Origin: Motiliproteus sp036961355
Lineage (GTDB): Bacteria > Pseudomonadota > Gammaproteobacteria > Pseudomonadales > Balneatricaceae
DNA length: 64,000 bases
Assembly (NCBI GenBank): GCA_036961355.1
Contig: JBALVL010000006.1
Location: 62,001-126,000, forward strand
Direction: 5' to 3'
Shown here one piece after another: positions 25,831 to 34,960 of this stretch. Position 1 is the stretch's first letter. The number at the start of each line of letters is the position of its first letter. A model generated the notes under the pieces. That model was not told the origin of the DNA. It searched no databases and worked only from the letters and a program-made list of their open reading frames with translations. Both the position numbers and the translations under genes were made by a program.

Positions 25831-27878
25831 AACGTTGAGTCTCCCGCCTGCAACAACTCCAGCAATTTCGCTTCGTCCCATACCTCAATCCCAAGAGCCT
25901 GCGCTTTGGCCAGTTTGGATCCTGCCTTAGCCCCTGCGATCAACGCATCGGTTTTCGCCGTGGGCACACCGGTGGTGACTTTCGCACCCAGCGCTTCCAA
26001 CCGAGCCTTAGCATCCGGCCGCGCCATCGCTTCAAACTTACCGGTGATGGCAAAAGAGCGGCCTGCCAACGGTTGCTGCTCGGCACTAACCACTTTGACC
26101 TCAGGCCACGTGACCCCGGCCGCTGTCAGCGCTCTGATCGATTCAAGGTTCTGCGGCTGCTGCAGAAACAGTTGCAGATGTTGGGCGACCACCGGCCCTA
26201 CATCCGACACCTGCTGTAGGTCTTCCTCATCGGCGGCAATAATCGCATCAAGGGTTAAGAAATGTCGGGCTAGCGATCCAGCAGTCGCTTCGCCGACTTC
26301 ACGGATCCCCAAACTGTAGAGGAACTTGGCCAGCGTGGTCTGCTTACTCAGTTCAATAGAAGCTAACAGATTGTCAGCTGACTTATCCCCCATCCGGTCT
26401 AAGCCGGCGACTTGCGGATGTTGCAGCTGATAGAGATCGGCCAACTGCTGCAATAACCCCTTATCAACCAGCAGGTCGACCAGCTTATCGCCGAGTCCAT
26501 CGATATCCATCGCTTTGCGCGACACGTAATGTTTGATCGCCTGCTTACGCTGCGCCGAACAGCTGACGCCGCCGCTACAGCGCGCCGCCGCTTCACCCTC
26601 AATCCGTTCAACCTGCGAACCACAAACCGGACAGGCTTGGGGCAGTTCGACAATGCAGGCACCGTCGGGACGGCGCTCGAGCACAACTCGGGCAACCTGC
26701 GGGATCACGTCCCCGGCTCGGCGTACTACCACCGAATCACCGATACGTACATCCAGCCGTTCCACTTCGTCCATGTTGTGCAACGTCGCGTTACTGACCG
26801 TTACACCGCCAACGAAGACCGGCTCTAGGCGGGCAACCGGCGTCACCGCACCGGTACGGCCAACCTGGAAGTCAACATCGAGTAGCCGGGTTATCTCCTC
26901 CTGGGCCGGAAATTTACGAGCAATGGCCCAGCGCGGAGCTCTAGCCACAAAACCTAGCTGCTGCTGCAAGGCCCGCGGATTCACCTTATAGACGATGCCG
27001 TCAATCTCGTAACCTAAACTCGCGCGTTTTGCCGCCAACTGCTGATAATAATCCAGACAAGCCTGAATCCCGTTCAGGCTAGCCATCTCCGGGTTGATCG
27101 GTAGCCCCCAACGTTTGAACTGCAGCAACAATTGGGTATGGCTATCAGGCAGCCGATTCTGCCCTTCGGCGTATTCCACCACACCGAAACCGTAGGCACA
27201 GAAAGTCAGTGGCCGGGTGGCAGTAACGGCCGAATCCAGCTGGCGTAAACTACCGGCGGCGGCGTTTCTGGGGTTAACAAACTCTTTCAGATCACTAGCA
27301 CGCATCCGCGCATTAAGCGCATCAAAGCCAGCTTTGGGCAGGTAGATCTCTCCACGGACCTCTAACCGCTGCGGCCAATCCGTTCCGCGAAGCTGCAACG
27401 GTATCGCATTGATGGTTCGGACATTGAGGCTAATATTCTCACCCACCGCACCGTCTCCGCGGGTTGCTCCGCGAACCAACTGCCCTTGCTCATACAACAA
27501 ACTGACCGCGATACCATCGAGCTTCGGCTCGGCACCGTATTCGATCGGATAATCGTCGCTGAGCTTTAACCGGTCTCGAACACGTCGATCAAAATCAACC
27601 AGATCCTGATCATTAAAGGCGTTATCGAGCGATAACATCGGCACTTCATGTTGAACCTGTTGAAACGAACCAAGGGCTGCGGCGCCGACCCGCTGGCTTG
27701 GCGAAGAAGCGATTAACAGTTGCGGGTGCTGCTGTTCCAGCTGCAACAGCTGTTGAAACAGACGATCATATTCCGCATCGGGAACAGAGGGCTCATCTTC
27801 AACGTAATAACGGTAGTTATGTTCGTCAATTTCGCAGCGAAGTGCCGCGATCTGTTGTTCAACAGTCGATTCTGTCAT
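25827..27878 (-). CDS. ligA: NAD-dependent DNA ligase LigA
   Basis: This is a 683-residue replicative DNA ligase that seals nicks using NAD. Domains in order are the NMN-binding Ia domain (about 1-70), the adenylation domain with the active lysine in AEPKLDGIAVS (about residue 117), an OB fold, a four-cysteine zinc finger (CPVCGSQ ... CSGGVSCSAQ), helix-hairpin-helix repeats (about 445-585), and a C-terminal BRCT domain (about 600-680, GRSFAITGKFE). The length is typical. Zippered between zipA upstream and yheU downstream, the gene keeps the common zipA-ligA order. Confidence 0.97.
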   Translation of the reverse strand: MTESTVEQQIAALRCEIDEHNYRYYVEDEPSVPDAEYDRLFQQLLQLEQQHPQLLIASSPSQRVGAAALGSFQQVQHEVPMLSLDNAFNDQDLVDFDRRVRDRLKLSDDYPIEYGAEPKLDGIAVSLLYEQGQLVRGATRGDGAVGENISLNVRTINAIPLQLRGTDWPQRLEVRGEIYLPKAGFDALNARMRASDLKEFVNPRNAAAGSLRQLDSAVTATRPLTFCAYGFGVVEYAEGQNRLPDSHTQLLLQFKRWGLPINPEMASLNGIQACLDYYQQLAAKRASLGYEIDGIVYKVNPRALQQQLGFVARAPRWAIARKFPAQEEITRLLDVDFQVGRTGAVTPVARLEPVFVGGVTVSNATLHNMDEVERLDVRIGDSVVVRRAGDVIPQVARVVLERRPDGACIVELPQACPVCGSQVERIEGEAAARCSGGVSCSAQRKQAIKHYVSRKAMDIDGLGDKLVDLLVDKGLLQQLADLYQLQHPQVAGLDRMGDKSADNLLASIELSKQTTLAKFLYSLGIREVGEATAGSLARHFLTLDAIIAADEEDLQQVSDVGPVVAQHLQLFLQQPQNLESIRALTAAGVTWPEVKVVSAEQQPLAGRSFAITGKFEAMARPDAKARLEALGAKVTTGVPTAKTDALIAGAKAGSKLAKAQALGIEVWDEAKLLELLQAGDSTL

Positions 27879-27931
27879 CGATAAAGTCCGACTAGCAGCG
27901 CTCGTTTACAAGCGTAAGGGAAGGATACAGA

Positions 27932-29530
27932 TTAGACCCGGCGGGTGAGTTGCTTGCGCTCATACTCACGAACCTTCTGACGGTAATGTTCAATCGTCTG
28001 GGTCCGCAAACTGCTGCGATTCTCATCCTTGAGTTCACCATGAAGGTTATCTGCCACACACTGCGCGGTCGCCAACATGCATTCAAATGCATTCATCCGA
28101 TCGGTTGGATCGGCCAATTGCAGGAAGAAAGTGATGGCGGGTGTGGAAAACTGATCAGCATTGTTCAGGTCAAAGGTGCCCGGTGCGATCGCATTGGCCA
28201 TGCTAAATTGCAGCGCGCCCTGACCGTCATCACCTTCGTAGCGGTGGTAGATACCCATCTCTGAACCAAATTCTAAACCGCAGGCTGTTACTAATTTAAA
28301 GAGTACCGGGCCAGCAAAGGGCTGTCGCTTGGCCTGTACATTGATAATCAAAACCTGCGGCTCAACAGCTGCTTCAGGCGGCGGGGCGGTATTCGGTTCG
28401 CTCGGCTTGACCTTCTTACGACGACGGCGTGATTTTGGTTTTGCGGCAGGGGTCTCAACTTCAGGCGCCAGATCAGGGTGTAGATCAAAGAAAGTCGGTT
28501 GCTCCTCAGCCCGCGGCTCCGCTCGTTTGCGGGACGCCGTCTTAGTCGTTTTAGCAGGTTTTGCCGAGACCGGTTTTTCGACGGCTGGCGTCTTCTTGAT
28601 GCTTTTAGTGTGATCAGGGCTGGGAACCGGCTGCGCCATTTTATCGGCGGCCGGGTTAACGTCGCTCAAATCGACATCGGTGGCAGCGGATGTCGCTGTT
28701 TGTTGCCGAACCAATAGTTCATGAACGGGTCGTTCAAGGTCGAGAACCTCATCCGCAACCAAGCTGATACTGGCGCTATCGTCCTTACCGCCCATAACAA
28801 CAGAATCAACCGTAGGATTTTGGGCAACGACCTTCTGAGTTGACGGTTCAATCGGCTCTTGGATTGGAGTCTCAACGGCAACGCTATCCGGCTCAATCAC
28901 AGAAAGTTCCGCTAATGTATCGGCTAGCGTATCGGTGCTATCAAACGCCGTAACCTCGTCGCCTGCGGACGATTTATTGTCCTGTGCAATGGCCTTTGCC
29001 ATTGTGGGCGGCTCGACAGAAGGCTCGGCTTCAAGGCCGCGTGACTCGTGTTGTGATGACACAGTCGGCTCAGCCCAACGATCAGCGCCCTGTCCAACCC
29101 CTTTAAATTCACGCTCCAACAGCAGGTCAACCTCAGTATCACTGCTTCGGTCGCTTCCTAACAGCGGGTCAACATCCCAGCCCTTACTCTCGTCATACTC
29201 TCCAGTCGACGCTGGCGATGTCATTAGAGCATCATCAACGATGACCCGTTTTTTTGCCTCGGATTCGACCGTGCGTTGCTGTCCAGAAGCGGCCGATCTA
29301 ATCGGTGTTTCGGTTAATGTGGGCTCGCGATCATGACTGTCCCCACTAACAACCCGAGCACCACCGTTTGGCAACTCAGCACCCATGTCAATATCGGGCA
29401 GACCGGAGAATTTCTTATCAATCGACAGGCGCAACTTGCCACGCTGCACAAAGCGACGTACCAGGTCGGCGATGACACCTAATAAAATCACTACGCCAAC
29501 AACAATTAACCAGTCACGAATACTCATCAT
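27932..29530 (-). CDS. zipA: cell division protein ZipA
   Basis: This inner-membrane protein tethers FtsZ to the membrane in the division ring. An N-terminal transmembrane helix (about 6-24, WLIVVGVVILLGVIADLVR) is followed by a very long acidic and proline/threonine-rich linker (about 50-400) with a basic patch near PKSRRRRKKVK. A globular FtsZ-binding domain follows (about 395-525, GLEFGSEMGIYHRYEGDDG). At 532 residues it is longer than E. coli ZipA (about 330), due mainly to the linker. Adjacent ATG codons at 29530 and 29527 are both possible. In many relatives smc precedes zipA; here ccmH does. Confidence 0.92.
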   Translation of the reverse strand: MMSIRDWLIVVGVVILLGVIADLVRRFVQRGKLRLSIDKKFSGLPDIDMGAELPNGGARVVSGDSHDREPTLTETPIRSAASGQQRTVESEAKKRVIVDDALMTSPASTGEYDESKGWDVDPLLGSDRSSDTEVDLLLEREFKGVGQGADRWAEPTVSSQHESRGLEAEPSVEPPTMAKAIAQDNKSSAGDEVTAFDSTDTLADTLAELSVIEPDSVAVETPIQEPIEPSTQKVVAQNPTVDSVVMGGKDDSASISLVADEVLDLERPVHELLVRQQTATSAATDVDLSDVNPAADKMAQPVPSPDHTKSIKKTPAVEKPVSAKPAKTTKTASRKRAEPRAEEQPTFFDLHPDLAPEVETPAAKPKSRRRRKKVKPSEPNTAPPPEAAVEPQVLIINVQAKRQPFAGPVLFKLVTACGLEFGSEMGIYHRYEGDDGQGALQFSMANAIAPGTFDLNNADQFSTPAITFFLQLADPTDRMNAFECMLATAQCVADNLHGELKDENRSSLRTQTIEHYRQKVREYERKQLTRRV

Positions 29531-29558
29531 TCAACCTGTCAGTTTTCGACATACCGGG

Positions 29559-30083
29559 TTAATCGGTATCTTTATCTTTTAATAAACGCTGCAGTTTTTC
29601 TTGATCTGCAGATTTGCTCTGACCTGGCTTATCACCAGCACGCCGGCGTCTGGCAGTAGCCAGTACAACCAAGCCACCGATAACCAACAACGCGATCGGC
29701 CCGTACCAAAGCACCATGGTACTGCCATCACGACGGGGGCGGTAATTGACGAAATCGCCATAACGCGCCACCATAAAATCGACCACGTCTTGATTACTCT
29801 GCCCTTCGGTCACCATCCGATGTATTTCACGTCGCATGTCGGTGGCGATCGGTGAGTTGGAGCCGGCCAGGTTCTGATTCTGGCATTTCGGACAACGTAG
29901 CTCCTCAGTTAATAACTTGTACCGATCGTGTTGTTGATCGTTATCGAACTGATAAGCATCGATCACAGCCTGCGCCGACCAAGAGGTTAGCAGCAATACC
30001 ATCAACACGATGGAGCGCGCTAACATCGACCGTAGCGATGAAATACCCTCCGTAATATATCTCAGTGTCATTTTAATCATCAT
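29559..30083 (-). CDS. ccmH: cytochrome c maturation protein CcmH (N-terminal module)
   Basis: This 174-residue protein has a signal-like helix (about 20-38), a periplasmic domain with the redox motif LRCPKCQNQ (cysteines near 64 and 67) and a second membrane helix (about 125-145). It is the thioredox partner that handles apocytochrome c haem-binding cysteines. It corresponds to the N-terminal half of E. coli CcmH; the TPR part (CcmI) is not in the window. ATG 30083 with GTGAG upstream is preferred; it lies 7 bases past the ccmD stop. The usual ccmE, ccmF and ccmG genes between them are missing. Confidence 0.9.
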   Translation of the reverse strand: MMIKMTLRYITEGISSLRSMLARSIVLMVLLLTSWSAQAVIDAYQFDNDQQHDRYKLLTEELRCPKCQNQNLAGSNSPIATDMRREIHRMVTEGQSNQDVVDFMVARYGDFVNYRPRRDGSTMVLWYGPIALLVIGGLVVLATARRRRAGDKPGQSKSADQEKLQRLLKDKDTD

Positions 30084-30090
30084 ACCAATC

Positions 30091-30297
30091 TCACTTTTGC
30101 GTCTCTGATGTTTGTCGCTGTGCCAACCGTTGCTCACGCTGAAGACGTTTACGGTAATTCGCCATAAACTGCCTCTTGCGTAAGATTGGGCTAGCGATAT
30201 TAAAAACCACAATCACCAAGGCGATGGAATAAGCCAACCAGACATAAAGTCCATGCCCCCCCATCGCGATAAAATCTGCCAACGAGTCGAAATACAT
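30091..30297 (-). CDS. ccmD: haem exporter protein CcmD
   Basis: This is a 68-residue single-pass membrane protein with the conserved start SLADFIAMGGHGLYVWLAY, a helix to about residue 35 and a basic coiled tail rich in arginine and glutamine. CcmD holds CcmE to the CcmABC complex. Its ATG overlaps the ccmC stop. The length is in the usual CcmD range. Confidence 0.9.
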   Translation of the reverse strand: MYFDSLADFIAMGGHGLYVWLAYSIALVIVVFNIASPILRKRQFMANYRKRLQREQRLAQRQTSETQK

Positions 30298-31052
30298 CAG
30301 TTTGCCTCCACCAACTCTTTAACCCAACCGGTGCGTTTCTCCCGCTCAAGAATTTCAGTACGGGTACGCAGCATCAGTATAACGGCGAAGAAGCAATAAA
30401 AACCGATCACCATCACCAGCAATGGCATCCACATTTCGGGCGCCATCTTAGGTGCCTCGGTTACCGAAAACGTTGACCCCTGATGCAACGTGTTCCACCA
30501 CTCTACAGAGTACTTAATGATCGGAATATTGACCACGCCCACCAACGACAATACCGCCCCGGCTTTACCGGCATTAAGCTCATTATCAATGGTTGAGTGA
30601 AGGGTATAGACACCAATATAGAGGAACAGCAGGATCAGCATCGCCGTTAATCGCGCATCCCAGACCCACCATGTTCCCCAGGTCGGCTTGCCCCAGATAG
30701 CACCGGTTGCTAACGCAAGCAGTGCCAGAGTGGCACCGATAGGGGCGCAACTCTTGCCCACCATGTCAGCCACTTTCATTTTCCAAACCAGGCTAACCAG
30801 ACCCGCAACCGCCATCAACAGGTAGCATGACTGAGCCAAAATAGCCGCAGGGACGTGGATATAGATAATCCGGAAGCTGTTGCCTTGCTGGTAATCCGCT
30901 GGCGCAATCGCCAGCCCCCAAACAAGACCGGTAATCAGCATTAACAACGCAACAACTGCAAAGCCGGGCAGCAACTTGCCCATAATTTCAAAGCTCCAGC
31001 GCGGCGAACCTAATCGGTAAAACCACCTAGGCATGGTCCAGCTCTTTGCCAT
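30297..31052 (-). CDS. ccmC: haem exporter membrane subunit CcmC
   Basis: This 251-residue protein has six transmembrane helices and the haem-handling tryptophan-rich motif WGKPTWGTWWVWDARLT (about 120-136) between two conserved histidines (IHVPAA and LHQGST). CcmC attaches haem covalently to the periplasmic chaperone CcmE. The sequence is intact and the family length normal. It lies 20 bases downstream of ccmB and overlaps ccmD. Confidence 0.96.
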   Translation of the reverse strand: MAKSWTMPRWFYRLGSPRWSFEIMGKLLPGFAVVALLMLITGLVWGLAIAPADYQQGNSFRIIYIHVPAAILAQSCYLLMAVAGLVSLVWKMKVADMVGKSCAPIGATLALLALATGAIWGKPTWGTWWVWDARLTAMLILLFLYIGVYTLHSTIDNELNAGKAGAVLSLVGVVNIPIIKYSVEWWNTLHQGSTFSVTEAPKMAPEMWMPLLVMVIGFYCFFAVILMLRTRTEILEREKRTGWVKELVEAN

Positions 31053-31072
31053 TATCTGTCTCTCATCATTTA

Positions 31073-31774
31073 TCAGTTACTGACGCTGATCCGCAATCCA
31101 GCGGCCACGGCCAACGGTGCCAATACAACTCCTAACGCAAGAATCGCTCCCATGATCGCCAGATAACCCTCCACCGGCAAACCTATAGACGCTGCTTGGA
31201 CCGTTCCAGTTCCAAAAATTAATACCGGAATATACAACGGCAAAACCAGCAGTGAAATAAGGACCCCGCCTTTGCGCAACCCGACTGTCAGTCCGGCTCC
31301 GATCGCACCGATCAAACTCAGTGTCGGGGTACCCAGCAACAGGCTGATCACCAGTGCCGACATCCCCTGCTCCGGTAGAAACAACATCACACCCAACAAC
31401 GGTGCCATCAACGTTAGCGGCAGACCACTGATCATCCAGTGGGCGCAGATCTTGGCAAACACCAGCAACGCCAACGGTTGCGGACTCAACAGCATCTGCT
31501 CAAGCGAGCCGTCATCAAAGTCGGATTGAAACAGGCTATCCATCGATAGCAAGGTTGCCAACAGTGCCGCGACCCAGACCACACCCGCGGCAACCTCAGA
31601 CAGAAACTCCGGGTCAGGACTAACCCCCAGCGGGAATAAGGTTGCCACCATCAGAAAAAACATCAACGGACTGATCAGGTCATTACGGCGGCGATAGGCC
31701 AACATCAGGTCGCGGCGCAACGTGATCCAGAAAACTCGCCGTAACGACAGGTCGCTATTATCAGGACTGATCAT
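31073..31774 (-). CDS. ccmB: haem exporter membrane subunit CcmB
   Basis: The 233-residue protein has six hydrophobic helices and the CcmB start FWITLRRDLMLAYRRRNDLISPLMFF. It forms the membrane part of the CcmAB ABC transporter, which powers release of holo-CcmE. The segment FDDGSLEQMLLSPQPL is typical of the family. Its ATG overlaps the ccmA stop by one base (TGATG), so the two subunits are made together. Confidence 0.95.
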   Translation of the reverse strand: MISPDNSDLSLRRVFWITLRRDLMLAYRRRNDLISPLMFFLMVATLFPLGVSPDPEFLSEVAAGVVWVAALLATLLSMDSLFQSDFDDGSLEQMLLSPQPLALLVFAKICAHWMISGLPLTLMAPLLGVMLFLPEQGMSALVISLLLGTPTLSLIGAIGAGLTVGLRKGGVLISLLVLPLYIPVLIFGTGTVQAASIGLPVEGYLAIMGAILALGVVLAPLAVAAGLRISVSN

Positions 31775-32436
31775 CAGTGCGCCGCCTCTTTGGATTCGAA
31801 GACAGGATCGCCCAAGGTCACTTTACGCAAGTTGTCACGGATCGCCAGCTCATGATGCGTCGTCAGGATCACACTCCCACCTTGTGCCGCATGCTTGGCG
31901 ATCAACGCCTCTTTGCGGGCTACACCACGCTTATCGATGGCGGTAAACGGCTCATCAAGAATCCACAACGGCGCATCGCTGAGATACAAACGAGCCAAGC
32001 TCACCCGACGATTTTGCCCGGCCGACAACGAGTGACAAGGGACATCTTCAAAACCAAACAGGCCTACGCTTTCCAACGCCTGCGCGATTCGCTCCAACCG
32101 GGTATGCGGATGCATCGCGCAGTACCAGCGCAGATTTTCCTCGGGGGTTAAAATGGCCTTAACTCCGGGTAGATGGCCAAAGTAGAGCAGCTCAGCGAGA
32201 AACTCGTCGCGAACATCACCGATGGGCTGATCATTGAACAGAATGTCGCCTTCAAAGTCTTGCGACAGGCCACTGAGAATCCGCAGCAGCGTGGTTTTAC
32301 CGCTTCCGTTAGGGCCTTCGACCTGCACAATCTCACCGGGATTGAGACAAAAATTAAGGTTTTCGAACAACACCCGTTCATCGCGTTCGCAGAACAGGTC
32401 TCGTACCTCAAGCAAAGGGGTAGACAAAATCGACAA
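31774..32436 (-). CDS. ccmA: haem exporter ATP-binding subunit CcmA
   Basis: This is an ABC-transporter ATPase of 220 residues. The Walker A loop is GPNGSGKTTLL (about 40-50), the signature is LSAGQNRRVSLARL, and the Walker B is APLWILDEPFTAID. It drives the CcmAB step of System I cytochrome c maturation. It is the first gene of the ccm-zipA-ligA run and is divergent from the FliK-like gene, so its promoter lies in 32437-32606. Confidence 0.95.
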   Translation of the reverse strand: MSILSTPLLEVRDLFCERDERVLFENLNFCLNPGEIVQVEGPNGSGKTTLLRILSGLSQDFEGDILFNDQPIGDVRDEFLAELLYFGHLPGVKAILTPEENLRWYCAMHPHTRLERIAQALESVGLFGFEDVPCHSLSAGQNRRVSLARLYLSDAPLWILDEPFTAIDKRGVARKEALIAKHAAQGGSVILTTHHELAIRDNLRKVTLGDPVFESKEAAH

Positions 32437-32606
32437 AACCTTCCATTACAAAGTGATGACAGTCAGACAGGCACTAAGCGGTGCCGTTCTTCCTTAACCG
32501 GATAAATCAGCGCATTATATACGAATAATACCGACAGGCAGAGCCTTGCGCGCCATTATCGAGCGATGCTGTAGCACCTGAAAATCGTTTACTGCTGGAG
32601 AGACTA

Positions 32607-34649
32607 TTGGTTGACCTATTAAACAGTGCCAGCCGCCAACCACTGCCTAGCGATGTCGCGTCAAGCATACGCCGACTTGAGGCAATGCTGACGCAGGGAC
32701 AACCACGCACTGCACAAGTGGTACAGGTTACGCCGCAAGCACAAGCATCGGCACAAACCGCGATAGCCGCTACCACGGCACCGATCAATACTGCCACCGG
32801 CAGCCCTGTTCCTGCAGCTAACAGCGGCCCACTATCGCCGACAGCCGCAATAGCCGGCAGCGCATCACAGGCTCCAGCATCATCGGCTTCGACAACTAAT
32901 GCCTCAGCAGCCTCAACGCCACTTCTTTCATCACCTCTTACGCCTAATTCGACTGCAGGCACAGCTGTAGGTACGACAGCGCCCTCATCGACCGAACTGT
33001 TTAAAATACAGGTACGACTTGAAGGCCGGCTATTTGAATTAATCGCCCAAAAACCGCTCCCCCCCGGCAGCGAAGTTCAGATTAGCAAAGACAGCAACAA
33101 CCGAATCAGCCTGCAGCTACCGCCCGCAACGCCACAAGGGCGGCAGCCGGCGGCCAACGCGGCGCCAACAACGGCATCTACCAACCCGGCAAATAACGCC
33201 GCAGTTGCGCAACGCGGCAGTACACCCAGCAATCCACAGGCTTCCGGCCAACAACTCACCAGTGGGCGTGCGCACAACGCCAGCGGCATACAGAGCTCCC
33301 AAAACGCACTCTCTACATCACAAGCCGCCCTGAGCAGTGGCCGCAGTCCAGCTCAATCCAGCAGTCAGGCCAGCGCGACATCGCCACAAACAACAGTACA
33401 AACAACGCCCCAGAGCAACAACCAAACCACGGCTCAATCAAGCCCTACCAGCAGCACAACGAGACACAACACGCCAAACCAAGGCCCGCTTGAACGAATC
33501 GCGTTACAACCGACCAAAGCCGACCTACCGCTACGCCTCGGCCAGCGCGTCAACGCTGAGGTGATCAGTTCACGCCCTGTCGTCGCCTCGCAAACAACGG
33601 CAGCAACATCAGCGTCACCACAGCGAGCAGCAACATCTGCCACACAAAACCAAGCGTCCGCCGCGCCACCCCAAACAGAGAGACAGCTGCTTCGTCTTAA
33701 CGTTCAGGGTCAAAAAATCGAACTGATTAGCCCCAAGCCCCTTCCTCCGGGAAGCGAGTTACAACTGGTTAGGGACAACAAAGGCCAACTTTGGGCCGAA
33801 CTCCCTACCGCCAAAACCAAAGCGATCGAACAGGTATTGCGTGAACATCTGCCACAGCAGCAATCTCCGGCACCGCTGCTCAACCTTCTCAACCACTCTC
33901 AAGCCAGCGGCCAGCTGCAACAAGCCAAACCCTTATTAATGAACCTGATCAGTTTATTGACCGGGCGCTCCCTCACTAGTCCACAACAAACCAGCGCTGA
34001 GAGCGTCAAACAGCAGGTACAGAGCAGCGGCACGTTAATGGAAAGCAACATCGCCCGTGGAGATACGCAGAACCTAGGACAGGACCACAAAGCGTTGCTG
34101 CTTCGACTGGCAAACCAATTGAGCCAGCCCAGTACGCAATCAGATCTACCGAAAACGCTCAGCGAACAGATCATCCAACAAACACAACAGGCATTGAGCC
34201 GAGTACTGGTTAACCAAATCACCAGCGGACTTGCCGGTCAAGCTCAGGACAACAGTGCCGACACCAACACCAACCGGGCGCTGGCATTGGACATCCCGGT
34301 CGCCTGGCAGGATAAAACCGAGAATTTACAGCTAAAAATTGAACGCGAAGCCGCTAGTGCGGATGAAACTGGGGAGATGCAATACCGCTGGAAGATACGA
34401 CTCAACTTTGAATTTTCCGAAAACCGTAGCCTCGAAGCCGAACTGACACTGGAACAAAATCGCGTCAGTGTCATTTGGAGTGGTGATAGCAGCATTCGCC
34501 GCAAGGTTGAGCAGCAGCTCGACCAGCTACAACAACGACTCGAAGAGCTTGGCCTAGAGGTCCAAACACTGGGCGTACGCGACAACTTGCCCGGAAGCGA
34601 CACCCACATCAAACCACCCCGTAACCAATTGATCGATATAAAGACCTGA
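32607..34649 (+). CDS. FliK-like flagellar hook-length control domain protein
   Basis: The protein has 680 residues. Two copies of a beta-rich module (about 130-172 and 350-395) share LEL-type strands and the motif KPLPPGSE, separated by long stretches of glutamine, serine, threonine and alanine. The C-terminal domain (about 555-665) resembles the Flg_hook domain of FliK, including LEAELTLEQNRVSVIWSG and the LRELGLEVQTLGV-like ending. The start is a TTG with GGAGAG upstream. It is a second FliK-type protein besides the true fliK at 55097-56800. It shares a transcript with the short FlhB-like gene just downstream, a pairing seen beside Pseudomonas-type motility clusters. Confidence 0.8.
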   Translation: MVDLLNSASRQPLPSDVASSIRRLEAMLTQGQPRTAQVVQVTPQAQASAQTAIAATTAPINTATGSPVPAANSGPLSPTAAIAGSASQAPASSASTTNASAASTPLLSSPLTPNSTAGTAVGTTAPSSTELFKIQVRLEGRLFELIAQKPLPPGSEVQISKDSNNRISLQLPPATPQGRQPAANAAPTTASTNPANNAAVAQRGSTPSNPQASGQQLTSGRAHNASGIQSSQNALSTSQAALSSGRSPAQSSSQASATSPQTTVQTTPQSNNQTTAQSSPTSSTTRHNTPNQGPLERIALQPTKADLPLRLGQRVNAEVISSRPVVASQTTAATSASPQRAATSATQNQASAAPPQTERQLLRLNVQGQKIELISPKPLPPGSELQLVRDNKGQLWAELPTAKTKAIEQVLREHLPQQQSPAPLLNLLNHSQASGQLQQAKPLLMNLISLLTGRSLTSPQQTSAESVKQQVQSSGTLMESNIARGDTQNLGQDHKALLLRLANQLSQPSTQSDLPKTLSEQIIQQTQQALSRVLVNQITSGLAGQAQDNSADTNTNRALALDIPVAWQDKTENLQLKIEREAASADETGEMQYRWKIRLNFEFSENRSLEAELTLEQNRVSVIWSGDSSIRRKVEQQLDQLQQRLEELGLEVQTLGVRDNLPGSDTHIKPPRNQLIDIKT

Positions 34650-34651
34650 CT

Positions 34652-34960
34652 ATGGACAATCCAACTGAAGAGAACGATAGCCGTGCGATTGCGCTAACCT
34701 ACAACCAACAACGTGCACCGTATTTGTCGGCCAAAGGTAAAGGGCTTGTCGCCGAAGAGATTATTCGTATCGCGGCAGAAAATGGCATCCTGATCCACGA
34801 AGACCCGGCGTTGGTGGAGACGTTATCGCTGCTGCAGCTCGGGCAGGACATCCCAGAATCGCTCTACAAAGCGATCGCAGAAGTGATCGCCTTCGCCTAC
34901 AGTTTGCGGACCGACAAGGAAGAGTTCACCGATCAGATCTCAAGGCCGCAGCCCCTTTAA
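34652..34960 (+). CDS. FlhB-like C-terminal domain protein (FhlB type)
   Basis: This is a 102-residue cytoplasmic protein matching only the C-terminal domain of FlhB/YscU export-gate proteins. Matching parts are AIALTYNQQRAPYLSAKGKG, VAEEIIRIAAENGI and DIPESLYKAIAEVIAFAYSL. The membrane half is absent, and the autocleavage motif NPTH is replaced (TYNQQ region), so it is not self-cleaving. Homologues can partly stand in for the FlhB C-terminal domain in some bacteria; its job here is inferred. It begins 2 bases after the FliK-like gene, and its last 35 bases overlap the end of a convergent DUF2802 gene. Confidence 0.85.
   Translation: MDNPTEENDSRAIALTYNQQRAPYLSAKGKGLVAEEIIRIAAENGILIHEDPALVETLSLLQLGQDIPESLYKAIAEVIAFAYSLRTDKEEFTDQISRPQPL

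Noticed and set aside
32507..32962. 151-codon open frame on the minus strand
   Set aside because: It is antisense to the low-complexity part of the FliK-like gene and shows only its compositional shadow.
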